Of a stretch of DNA of 64,000 nt, positions 42,801 to 51,100 are shown piece by piece. Position 1 is the stretch's first letter, and every line of letters begins with the position of its first letter. A program made the position numbers and the translations under genes. Under the pieces are notes generated by a model. The model saw only the letters and a list, made by a program, of their open reading frames with translations. It did not search any database and had not been told where the DNA came from. The DNA is from an uncultured Bacilli bacterium (GTDB lineage Bacteria > Bacillota_I > Bacilli_A > RF39 > UBA660), in assembly GCA_934100165.1 (NCBI GenBank), contig CAKOPN010000003.1, positions 1 to 64,000 on the forward strand, read 5' to 3'.

Positions 42801-45800
42801 CCTTTAGGAATTTCAATAACAGTTCTAAGACTCATCACCGGATCAATACTACAACCAGTTTTATTAGAGAAAGTATTTTTGTCTGACACAATAGCAAATG
42901 GTTTACTATAGGTACCACTTCTTCCTAAAAAATCACTTCTTTCTGTTTCATAACTTATCTCTAAATCATCATCGCTAAAAAGTCTATTAACCACATATTG
43001 AGATGCTCTACTATTACTTTTCCTACACACAACGAGCGCTTTATATTCCTTATTAAAGCTACTTTCAATAAACAAGCTTTTAAATGCTCTATGCGTAATA
43101 TCTTCAATATTTTCAATTATTATTGGTTCAGTATAAGATGTAAGTTCTAGTACTTTATTATCTTTTGAATTATTTCTAAAAGTTATTTTTCTTATATCAG
43201 CATTATGTTCTTTTGTAACTATTATTTCAGTTTTAGTGGTAATACCTTCATCTTGTCTTAAGAAATTAACTCTATCAGTTGCAAACACTACATTATATTT
43301 ATCAGGTTTAACATTAACTGGTGAATATGTATTAGACCAATACTTTCCTGTTTCAACATCTTTGATATACAAAAACATTCCATAATCTTGTTCTGTAATT
43401 TTTCTATATCTATTAAGTTGAATCTTTTTATATCTAGAAAAACCATTTCCTCTATCATTTATAAGTAATAAATAATTAGTGTTAGAAAGAGCAGATACTT
43501 CTGGTATTAGTGATAAATAATCAAACTCTCTAATATCATTTTCAACTTTTTCTTTTTCATAGCTATACTTTTTATATCCATATATTTTTAAATCAATTAC
43601 AGGGTTAAGTTGTACCTTTTCTTTCAAAAGAATCTCTCCAGACTTAACTCTTATATCATCATGGAAATAATTTCTTATTACATCAGTTTTTAAATAGTTA
43701 GCAAGACTTGCCAAAATCATTCCTTGATGGTGTGCAAAATATGCTGCTACCACTTTTTCATCATCATAATCATAAGATTCATAAAAGCCATACTTATCAT
43801 ATAATCCAAGTTTTTTTAATTTTTTAATATTCTTACAAACATCTTTTGGATTTGCGGAAATAGCAAGTATTGAGGCATATGGAGAAATAACTATTCGTTG
43901 ATTTTTGTCTTCATGAACTTTTAAATATGGTGTTGAAAAGGCTTTATATTTATAGTTTAGTCCATCATCAAGTTCATCATATGCAGATTCTGAAATTCCC
44001 CAAGGCATTGATCTGTCAATTTCTTTCATATACTCTTCTTGACAATATATTGAGAAAAAGTAACTTTCATCAAGAAGTGTATTTGGGTAACTTTTCATAA
44101 ATATATATGGCATAAAGTATTCAAAAGAAGTTCCAGACCACGATGTTAATCCTTTATAATTTCTAAATTTAGTAAGTGACTTATCAAGACATAACCAGTG
44201 TTTATATGGTACATCTCCCTTTACAATTGCCACAAAACTAAGTATTCTACTTTCACTTGCAAATTTGTTGTAATTATAAATAGAAAGTTTTTCTTCACTT
44301 GTATTGTAAGCAACACTAAACACATCTTTTGATGTATAAAGTTTAGTAAAGTCCATACTTGAAAATAAATTTTCTATTTTTCTTTCTAATTCAAAATAGG
44401 AATGTTTATTAGCAAAAGACTTAGCCACAATTAAACAAGCAGCCAGATTACCATTATCAACAGAAGAAATATCATAAGGAAATATTTTTTGGGCTTTCTT
44501 AACATTATACCAGTTGTACAATAAACCATTCCATTTTTCAAGATCTTCTATTGAAGTAATAATAGAGTCAATATATGAAACTGCCTCATTTTCTTTTATA
44601 AATGACAACTCATAAGCACTAATTACAGAAAGAATTGACATTCCAATATCAGTTGGAGAAGTTTTGTAATCTTCCCTTTTCTCCCTATTGACTTGATAAT
44701 TATCAGGTATTAAGTAATTATTACTTTCAGTTAAAAAGCTAGAAAAATATAACCAAGTTGAATATGCAATTTTCATAAGGTCTTCTTTATTTTTTTCTAA
44801 AACTTCATCTTCTTTAGTGCTGTTATCTTGACTAACTAAATATAAAATAAATGGTGCTGTAACAAATGTTAATACTGTTAAAATAGTAATTATTACATTA
44901 CATTTATTAAATATAGCAAGTAAAATAATTATTAAAGAAACTATATAGTTTGACTTAAATGCGCAAAGAAATGTTGGAAGTTTATTATTTATTTTTTTAC
45001 CAGCATCTTCTGCTGTAACCCAGTTAAGTAAGTTTTTATGACTAATTAACATTCTATATAAAGACTTAAATAATGCATCAAGTCTCATAATAGCTACATA
45101 TGGAATTGTAACAAAATTTATATAAAATCTTGATAAAAGTGCAGAAGTTCCAAACATAAGTGAATCATAATGTTTGAAAGACGAACTCTTCTTTTGGATA
45201 TGAAATATCTCTCTTAAATAGAAAAATATAGGAAGAGATATAGTTAAAAATACAAATACAAAAGTCCAAAATGGATTTCCTTTAAAAAATGACAATAACA
45301 ATAATAAAAGCATAACTGGATTTAAAAGAATTCTTCTTAAATTATCAAATATTTTAAATTTTTCTAATGCATTAAGAGGATTCTTTACTTTTTTTAATTC
45401 TCTATTTTTAACTTTTCTTTTTAAGAATCCAAGTATCTGAACGTCTCCTCTAGTCCATCTATGTACTCTTGACATATCAACTAAAAAGTTTGGTGGAAAG
45501 TCATCAATTACTTCTATATCTGATGCAAAACCACATCTTAAGAAGTTTCCTTCTAGCAAATCATGACTTAATATTAAATTATCTGGGAATGCATTTCTAG
45601 TAACTTGTTCAAAAACCTCAAGATCATATATTCCTTTTCCAACAAAACTTCCTTCTTCAAAAACATCTTGATAAAAATTAGGGATTATAGAAGAATATAT
45701 ATCAAATCCTCCAATACCAGCCATAAGCTGTGAATAATATGACTTGTTTGTAGATTCAATATCAACACTTACTCTTGGTTCAATAATGCCATAACCACTA

Positions 45801-47506
45801 ATTACTTTTGTATGATTTCTATTAAGAATTGGTTTATTAGCAGGATGTGCCATAGTACCAACAAGTTTAATTGCAGAATTAAATAAAAGTTCTGTATCAG
45901 CATCTAGTGTAATAACATACTTAATCTTGCCTTTAAGCTTACTAACAGTTTCAATATAAACATACTTGTCAATTTCTTCTTTACTTAATTTACCAAGCAA
46001 AAGTTCATTAAAATGTGTTAATGCACCTCTTTTCCTTTCATAACCTAAATATTTACCTTCGCCTTTACTATATGCTCTCTTACGATACATAAAGTAAAAT
46101 AAATCTTTTCCATATTTTTTATTAAGTTCAAAAGCTTTATTAACACCATAGTTAGCGACTAAATTATCGAAATCGCAATCTAGATTCTCAGACTCACAAG
46201 TATCGCCAACAAGTGCAAAATAAAGATTAGATGTTTTATTAAGTAAATAATATTTCTCTAAATTTTCAAACATTTTATCAATTTTTTTAGTATCTTTAAT
46301 AATAGTAGGAATAACTACAATAGAAGCATATTCTTTTGGAATGCCATTAGAAAAGTTCATCCTTGGTATCATTCTAGGTCTATTAAATTTCATAAAAATT
46401 TTATTAAGAATTTCTATCACTATTTCACTAGTTGGTATAATCAAAAGAATAAAACTAAGTATTCTATTATCAAGTATATATGGAGAAACAAAGTAAGAAA
46501 TCAAAAGAGTAAAAATCAAAACTAAAGATATATATATAATAAAAATTCTATTAACATGTTTTCTTCTAAATAAATATTCTCCAAGTTCTTTACCACTTTG
46601 CTGTGCTTTTTTTACTATTTTATCCACATAAAAATATTCATCTTTTCCCCTGGTTTTTTTTACAATTTCTCCTCTATACATACTCTTCGTAGATGCTGAC
46701 ATTTTTTTATACACAGGATCTGTTAATAAAAGTTTTTCACTTCTACTTATTTTTTCGCAAAGATAAGAAAACTCAAGTTTAGGTATAATTCTTAAGTTAT
46801 TAAAAAGATTGGAAACTAAGATGTTATCATTTATACTAGATATATGTTCATCATTTATAACATTTTTCAAGATAACATTATTTTTTTCTAAAAATTTATT
46901 TAGTTTTTTGAAAATTAAATCTCCATCACTGCCAAACTCTTTTAAGTTGGCATTTAAATGATATAAATAAGTTGGATGTTCAAGAAGATAATTATCTATT
47001 TTTATATAATCTTCTAAATCAACATTAGCACCATTAGAACGTTTTTCATCAATTTCATCAATTGTCTTTTTAACTTTTAAAATATCATCTTCTTTATCCC
47101 ATTTTCTAGCACAAAGAGTAGTAAGTTCTTCAATTAAAATCATCGTAATAAAAACCGGAATTACTTCTATCATTTCATAAGAGAAAAATATATCATGACG
47201 AGTTTGATAATTATTAAGTTCTCTCATTAAAACACTAGTTTCAACATTAAAATTATGTTTTTCAAAGATGTATAGCAAAATATCATACATTAAATAATTA
47301 CATTCAACCTTATTTTTAACCCATTTTCTATCCTTAAAAAGTTTTTTTAGAGCATTTTTATTTTCTACCACTAAATAATAATTATCAATAATCCATTCAT
47401 TAGTAGAACCAACATAAGTATGGTTTTTAGTAAGAAGAACAAGATTATTATAATATTTATCTATATACTTGCAGTTTTCTTTAAATTTTGCATAAAATTT
47501 ATTCAT
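39836..47506 (-). CDS. NdvB-like cyclic beta-1,2-glucan synthase (2556 residues)
   Basis: Largest gene of the window. Domains in order: N-terminal region (1-310); membrane segments (about 320-370); GT84-type glycosyltransferase with DAD near 534 and RWTRG near 684; further membrane segments (about 720-920); a glycoamylase-like domain (about 960-1290, with SWSGTSFEYFMP, DELDDGLNYKYKAF and HHQGMI near 1259); two GH36-like carbohydrate-binding beta domains; and a C-terminal GH94 catalytic domain with GGAFGYRDQLQDS and the catalytic GGGDWNDGMN near 2240. This is the layout of cyclic beta-1,2-glucan synthases (initiation, elongation, chain-length control and cyclisation), which are usually 2800-2900 residues. 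It is coupled to pgi downstream. CGGAGG precedes ATG. Confidence 0.88.
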   Translation of the reverse strand: MNKFYAKFKENCKYIDKYYNNLVLLTKNHTYVGSTNEWIIDNYYLVVENKNALKKLFKDRKWVKNKVECNYLMYDILLYIFEKHNFNVETSVLMRELNNYQTRHDIFFSYEMIEVIPVFITMILIEELTTLCARKWDKEDDILKVKKTIDEIDEKRSNGANVDLEDYIKIDNYLLEHPTYLYHLNANLKEFGSDGDLIFKKLNKFLEKNNVILKNVINDEHISSINDNILVSNLFNNLRIIPKLEFSYLCEKISRSEKLLLTDPVYKKMSASTKSMYRGEIVKKTRGKDEYFYVDKIVKKAQQSGKELGEYLFRRKHVNRIFIIYISLVLIFTLLISYFVSPYILDNRILSFILLIIPTSEIVIEILNKIFMKFNRPRMIPRMNFSNGIPKEYASIVVIPTIIKDTKKIDKMFENLEKYYLLNKTSNLYFALVGDTCESENLDCDFDNLVANYGVNKAFELNKKYGKDLFYFMYRKRAYSKGEGKYLGYERKRGALTHFNELLLGKLSKEEIDKYVYIETVSKLKGKIKYVITLDADTELLFNSAIKLVGTMAHPANKPILNRNHTKVISGYGIIEPRVSVDIESTNKSYYSQLMAGIGGFDIYSSIIPNFYQDVFEEGSFVGKGIYDLEVFEQVTRNAFPDNLILSHDLLEGNFLRCGFASDIEVIDDFPPNFLVDMSRVHRWTRGDVQILGFLKRKVKNRELKKVKNPLNALEKFKIFDNLRRILLNPVMLLLLLLSFFKGNPFWTFVFVFLTISLPIFFYLREIFHIQKKSSSFKHYDSLMFGTSALLSRFYINFVTIPYVAIMRLDALFKSLYRMLISHKNLLNWVTAEDAGKKINNKLPTFLCAFKSNYIVSLIIILLAIFNKCNVIITILTVLTFVTAPFILYLVSQDNSTKEDEVLEKNKEDLMKIAYSTWLYFSSFLTESNNYLIPDNYQVNREKREDYKTSPTDIGMSILSVISAYELSFIKENEAVSYIDSIITSIEDLEKWNGLLYNWYNVKKAQKIFPYDISSVDNGNLAACLIVAKSFANKHSYFELERKIENLFSSMDFTKLYTSKDVFSVAYNTSEEKLSIYNYNKFASESRILSFVAIVKGDVPYKHWLCLDKSLTKFRNYKGLTSWSGTSFEYFMPYIFMKSYPNTLLDESYFFSIYCQEEYMKEIDRSMPWGISESAYDELDDGLNYKYKAFSTPYLKVHEDKNQRIVISPYASILAISANPKDVCKNIKKLKKLGLYDKYGFYESYDYDDEKVVAAYFAHHQGMILASLANYLKTDVIRNYFHDDIRVKSGEILLKEKVQLNPVIDLKIYGYKKYSYEKEKVENDIREFDYLSLIPEVSALSNTNYLLLINDRGNGFSRYKKIQLNRYRKITEQDYGMFLYIKDVETGKYWSNTYSPVNVKPDKYNVVFATDRVNFLRQDEGITTKTEIIVTKEHNADIRKITFRNNSKDNKVLELTSYTEPIIIENIEDITHRAFKSLFIESSFNKEYKALVVCRKSNSRASQYVVNRLFSDDDLEISYETERSDFLGRSGTYSKPFAIVSDKNTFSNKTGCSIDPVMSLRTVIEIPKGEERTIYLLNGYGKSVEQINDILSFYSNSSKVSSAFEYATIANNINTKMLGVTGPDMRHYNVMLNYLYQTSKHFISPARKDILAHNSLNQTNLWRFSITGDYPIILVTVHETEALNLVKEIIKAYEFYKSRAIFVDIVVVNMEKNEYKAIIKREVEKEKYRMNTLNDFMLTPGDIFVLDYDNLSQQEYNLLNMVARLRFDTRVCTSLEESIEILQKENKMINYVPLEHDVMVNDDYDNSTLKFYNGYGGFNHDGSEYVITNPNTPLAWCNVLSNDKFGSIVTNNNCGFTYAYNSQMFKITSWTNDVILNDRSEGINVDGKVIDPIRCIHGFGYSSFVYNTNDYKINLNSFVSKDDTVKFYNIKFKNSSHDKTKYKLTFWINPTFGPNEEKSSRYLLSDFYKDFNAVCIRNVYNPTYSNITAFMTSTLPVSTYSVDKILFKSIDVDIEVLPMEEIEFSFMLGCEAGMDNIASLTRKYDSNEKIAVEFEKVKTSWKEKINSIVVKTEDDAFNTIVPWYLYQTISSRLNARAGFYQVGGAFGYRDQLQDSVNICINHENITRNQIINNAKHQFKEGDVLHWWHENIKMGLRSRYKDDFLWLVYAVNQYIKITDDYKILDEKIPFVEGDTLRDNEEERGITYSYSENTSILYEHCMLSLEKSMNEIGANGLPLMGGGDWNDGMNKVGIQGSGTSVWLGFFLYMIMKDFLEITQKYKKVDIEKYNAFLDKLKNALNTVGFDKDYYLRAFFDDGTPIGSRFSFECKIDLISQSFAILSDVILESRIPSVIKSVEDSLVDRKLNIIKLLTPGFNNSISNPGYIMDYPVGIRENGGQYTHAVSWYIMALLKLSQNDKAYDYYQMINPINRTSSKKECNIYKVEPYVIAGDIYSNKDNPARGGWTWYTGSSGWFYNIAITEILGLKRNGNILKIEPRVPSSWKNFEVIFKYIDTLYEIKVKFGEKSDIVIDEDRIDENFITLKNDERLHAVIVNIRR

Positions 47507-47607
47507 AAATAACCTCCGGATTCTTTACTTTTTTACTATACAAGATATAACAATTATAACACAATTAAAATATTTATGTTAGAATATAATCAAAAGGATG
47601 ATGAGCA

Positions 47608-48867
47608 ATGACTGAAAAAGCCGTAACAAAAATTTCTCTCATTATAAATTCTATTCTGTTTATTACGGTAGGTTTTATAATTATTTTTTACAAAACTAAA
47701 TATTTAGATTTGTTTCATTTAATAAATTCTCTTTTAATAATCGGTCTTGGAGGAATATCACTCATATTAAACATTTTAAAAACAAAGAGAATAAAAGACA
47801 TACTATTGTCACTTTCTACTCTTGGTATTGGAATCTTTTTTTATAACAATAAAAGAAAGTTCCTATCGTTATTTCCTATTATGTTTGGAATATACATGTT
47901 AGTTAATGGAATAATCAAGTTTGTAACATATGTGGTATTTAAAAAAGTTGAAAATGAGAACTTTTATAATGTTTTATTAGGTAGTGTAATTGACTTCATA
48001 TTTAGTTATATTATGATTAAAGAGCCAAGTGAAAATATAGATAATCTTACTATCATACTAGGAATATATATAATTTTATTTGGAGTAACTTATGCAAAAG
48101 ATTTCCTAAAAGAAATATTTCCAGACATCATGAGAAAAAAAAGAAAAAAAAGAATTACTTTGCCTATAATTGTATCCAGTATGATGCCATATGGAGTATT
48201 GTTGAAAATAAATAATGCTTTAAATAGCTATGAAACACCAGTCAAAGTAAAGAATAAAAAAGTAAGTGGAAATATGGATCTTGAAATCTTTATTCATGTA
48301 AAAGACACTGCAATAGGAAGATTTGGCCATGCTGATTTATGTTACAAAGGAATGGTTTATTCATATGGATGTTATGATGAAAAGTCGAAGAAGTTGTTTG
48401 AATCACTAGGTAATGGTACTTTATTTAAAACAAGTGAAAGAGATAAGTATTTAAAATTCTGCACAACTAATTCTGATAAAACAATATTTGCCTTTGGAAT
48501 AACATTAACGGATAAAGAAAAAGAAAAGATTGAGAAAAGATTAAAAGAGATTGAAGATGATACATATCCATGGAATCCAAAAGAAAGTGAAAAAAATAGT
48601 TATGCACAAAAGTTGGTGAAAAAAACACAAGCTAAATTTTATAAATTTAAAAATTCTAACTACAAAACGTATTTTTTAATGTCTACAAACTGTGTAAAAC
48701 TAGTGGACGATGTTGTAGGAACTACAGGCAGTGATTTATTAACTATCAATGGTGTAATAACACCTGGAGCATATTACGAATACTTAGAAAATGAATTTAA
48801 AAAGAAAAACAGTAATGTAATAACAAAACAAATATATAGTAAAGAAAAAAAGGCTATTAAACAATAG
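47608..48867 (+). CDS. HdeD-like membrane domain fused to a permuted papain-like (NlpC/P60-type) domain
   Basis: 419 residues. About six membrane segments in residues 10-175 resemble DUF308/HdeD. The soluble C-terminal part (about 215-400) has His241 in GRFGHADLC and Cys362 in MSTNCVKLV, i.e. His before Cys, which is the order in circularly permuted NlpC/P60 and related papain-like hydrolases. The latter can cut peptides, amides or lipid esters; activity is inferred. -10 TATAAT at 47585-47590 and AAGGATGATGAG before ATG. Divergent from the glucan synthase gene. Confidence 0.7.
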   Translation: MTEKAVTKISLIINSILFITVGFIIIFYKTKYLDLFHLINSLLIIGLGGISLILNILKTKRIKDILLSLSTLGIGIFFYNNKRKFLSLFPIMFGIYMLVNGIIKFVTYVVFKKVENENFYNVLLGSVIDFIFSYIMIKEPSENIDNLTIILGIYIILFGVTYAKDFLKEIFPDIMRKKRKKRITLPIIVSSMMPYGVLLKINNALNSYETPVKVKNKKVSGNMDLEIFIHVKDTAIGRFGHADLCYKGMVYSYGCYDEKSKKLFESLGNGTLFKTSERDKYLKFCTTNSDKTIFAFGITLTDKEKEKIEKRLKEIEDDTYPWNPKESEKNSYAQKLVKKTQAKFYKFKNSNYKTYFLMSTNCVKLVDDVVGTTGSDLLTINGVITPGAYYEYLENEFKKKNSNVITKQIYSKEKKAIKQ

Positions 48868-48876
48868 TCTTTTATT
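48849..48876. terminator. Terminator between convergent genes 47608 and 48872
   Basis: AAAGGCTATT (48849-48858) and AATAGTCTTT (48863-48872) with one G-T pair and an AAAC loop, flanked by A and T runs. It overlaps the stop of the plus-strand gene. Confidence 0.8.
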
Positions 48877-49798
48877 TATATATACATTTATTATCATATT
48901 CATTTATAATATCAACAACTTCTCTAGCTTTGCTTTTCAGTTTACTTATAGTTAACTTTTTAAAGAAAGTGGTTTTATCATATTTTACTTCTAAGTTATA
49001 GACATCTTCAAGTAAACTACATAGTCTATTAAAACTACCATGTTTACAAGTAACATCATCAAACAAATTTGGAACGTCACTAACAAGGCCTTTTAGTCTA
49101 AGATTAGAAATTGTTGGAGTAAACGTTTTGTTTTTCATAAGTACACTACAAATATATGATTGAAAATAATAAGCATCAGACTTATATTCTTTACCTATCT
49201 CATGCTTTAAAGCATAAAGCATATTATTGAACTCAATGTTTTCTATCTTGTAATTATTAAAAGAATTGATTATATTTACAACTTCTTCAGTTTGAAGAGT
49301 ATTTATAACTTCTTCTAGATAACTATCTTTTGATTTAAATAAAAATTGCATGCTTTTTCTATCATACACCAAAAAACTAATTCCACATCTTACCTTAATA
49401 TATTTATCATCGCACAATATTTCGTTATTTATAGAATTTATTGCATGATTAAATTCATGGACTATGTTATCTATTAAGTTTGGAAGAGATGCATTTTTAT
49501 ATTGATTTAAGACTATAAATTTTTCAGTAAAATAGCTATCACCATATTTTACCAGATTTCTATTAAATGAAGCTGTAATTCTCTTGTCTTCACTATTAGA
49601 AATATATATTTTCACTTCTTTAAAGCACTTAAGAATAAGAGCTTCATAACTAATTCCATACTTAATAATAAATGCTGGAACAATTAAATATAGAAGATGT
49701 CTAATATTAAGAGGATAAGAATATTCAGAAGAAATATCATTCACATAATTTATATATCTAGATAAAAATTTATTAACATTTTCATTATTAAGATTCAT
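48872..49798 (-). CDS. Putative zinc metalloprotease-like protein (HExxH)
   Basis: 308 residues, no signal peptide or membrane segment. VHEFNHAIN gives a zincin HExxH with His114 and His118; the Glu-rich YLEEVINTLQTEE about 50 residues later could supply the third ligand. No named family recognised. Its ATG overlaps the stop of the Y-family polymerase gene (ATGA), so the two are co-translated. Role unknown; the pairing with a DNA-damage polymerase is suggestive only. Confidence 0.6.
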   Translation of the reverse strand: MNLNNENVNKFLSRYINYVNDISSEYSYPLNIRHLLYLIVPAFIIKYGISYEALILKCFKEVKIYISNSEDKRITASFNRNLVKYGDSYFTEKFIVLNQYKNASLPNLIDNIVHEFNHAINSINNEILCDDKYIKVRCGISFLVYDRKSMQFLFKSKDSYLEEVINTLQTEEVVNIINSFNNYKIENIEFNNMLYALKHEIGKEYKSDAYYFQSYICSVLMKNKTFTPTISNLRLKGLVSDVPNLFDDVTCKHGSFNRLCSLLEDVYNLEVKYDKTTFFKKLTISKLKSKAREVVDIINEYDNKCIYK

Positions 49799-51000
49799 AC
49801 ATTCTCCTTATCATGTTCTATAAAAGAAGCCGGTTTAATTATATCTACTCCATATTTATCTCTAATCAAATCAAGAGCAGTCTGAATTTTTTCGTTATCA
49901 ATTACTTTTTCATCATTATCATCAAATAAACTTCTTTGAGATATTCTGTAATCTGTGAAATTAGCAAGTCTTATTCCAATATTTCTAATTTTCTCAAAGT
50001 TCCATGCTTTATAAAGAATTTTTAAGGCATTTTCATATATATCATCATTAGAGCATATTGGTAAATCAAGTGTCATTTGTTTAGAAAAACTAACAAAATC
50101 AAAAGTTTTAAAAGTAACTGCAATAACACTGGCATAAAGCTTTTCTTTTCTTAAACTTTTACCAACTTCACTTGCTTGCCTAAATAGCACTTTTTTAATT
50201 TCGTCAACATCATCAGTATCTTTTTCCATTGTCCAAGACACACTTATACTTTTATTTTGCACAATATTAGAATCAACTGGTGATAAATCTATTCCATTTG
50301 CTCTCTCATAAATAACAGAACCAAAAGATTTAAAAACAAGAGTAAGTTTTTTAGGATCACTTCTTGCAACATCTCCAATAGTATTATACCCCATGCTTCT
50401 AAGCTTTACTGCTGTTTTTTTACCAACCATAAACAGATCTTCAATAGGTAAAGGAAACATTTTCTCCTCAATTTCATTATCAAAAAGTGTGTGTACACGG
50501 TTTGGTTTTTCAAAATCACTTGCCATTTTTGCACAAAGTTTGTTATTACCAATACCTATATTAACAGTAAAGCCAAATTTTTCATAAATTTCATCTTTTA
50601 TTTTATATGCAGTTGCAATAAGATCTTTATAAAGATAAGAAGTTCCAGTAAAATCCACAAAACACTCATCAACAGAAAACTGCTCTACATCTGGAGAATA
50701 ACTAGAAATATATTCCATAAGTTTTTTACTAGTTTGTCTATAATAAGTCATATCTGGAGGAAATATTTTCAACCCAGGGCATTTCTTTCTTGCCATATAC
50801 AAAGTTTCCGCCGTAACTACACCATATTTTTTAGCAACTGGAGATTTAGCAAGAACTATTCCATGTCTTTTAGATTCATCTCCACCAATTACAGAAGGAA
50901 TTGTTCTAATATCTATATTGTAACCTTCTTTCAAAAGCTTAACAGCAGTCCAAGATAAGAAGGCATTGTTTACATCTATATGAAATATAACTCTAGTCAT
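49795..51000 (-). CDS. dinB: Y-family DNA polymerase (DinB/Pol IV-like)
   Basis: Copies past damaged DNA without proofreading. 401 residues with FHIDVNNAFLSW at the start, YSPDVEQFSVDECFVDF (catalytic Asp-Glu), and the helix-hairpin-helix region LFMVGKKTAVKLRSMGYNTIGDVA. The C-terminus QRSLFDDND... resembles the UvrX/YqjW end and may carry a beta-clamp binding motif (SLFDD). Start at ATG 51000, after GGTGATTGTT; an upstream frame to 51045 is not supported. No LexA box seen in the short upstream gap. Confidence 0.9.
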   Translation of the reverse strand: MTRVIFHIDVNNAFLSWTAVKLLKEGYNIDIRTIPSVIGGDESKRHGIVLAKSPVAKKYGVVTAETLYMARKKCPGLKIFPPDMTYYRQTSKKLMEYISSYSPDVEQFSVDECFVDFTGTSYLYKDLIATAYKIKDEIYEKFGFTVNIGIGNNKLCAKMASDFEKPNRVHTLFDNEIEEKMFPLPIEDLFMVGKKTAVKLRSMGYNTIGDVARSDPKKLTLVFKSFGSVIYERANGIDLSPVDSNIVQNKSISVSWTMEKDTDDVDEIKKVLFRQASEVGKSLRKEKLYASVIAVTFKTFDFVSFSKQMTLDLPICSNDDIYENALKILYKAWNFEKIRNIGIRLANFTDYRISQRSLFDDNDEKVIDNEKIQTALDLIRDKYGVDIIKPASFIEHDKENV

Positions 51001-51061
51001 AACAATCACCAATATAATTTTAAGATATTTTTCATACATGTGCAAGGAAAGGAAAGAATTA

Positions 51062-51095
51062 ACAAAAAAAAGAATTCCTATGATAAGAATTCTTT
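51062..51095 (-). terminator. Terminator after gpmI
   Basis: AAAGAATTC (51069-51077) and GAATTCTTT (51087-51095) pair around a nine-base loop, then a T run on the minus strand. Confidence 0.7.
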
Positions 51096-51100
51096 AAAAC

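Noticed and set aside
50491..50958. 155-codon plus-strand open frame
   Set aside because: It lies wholly antisense to the Y-family polymerase, has no ribosome-binding site and an implausible composition; a shadow of the polymerase gene.
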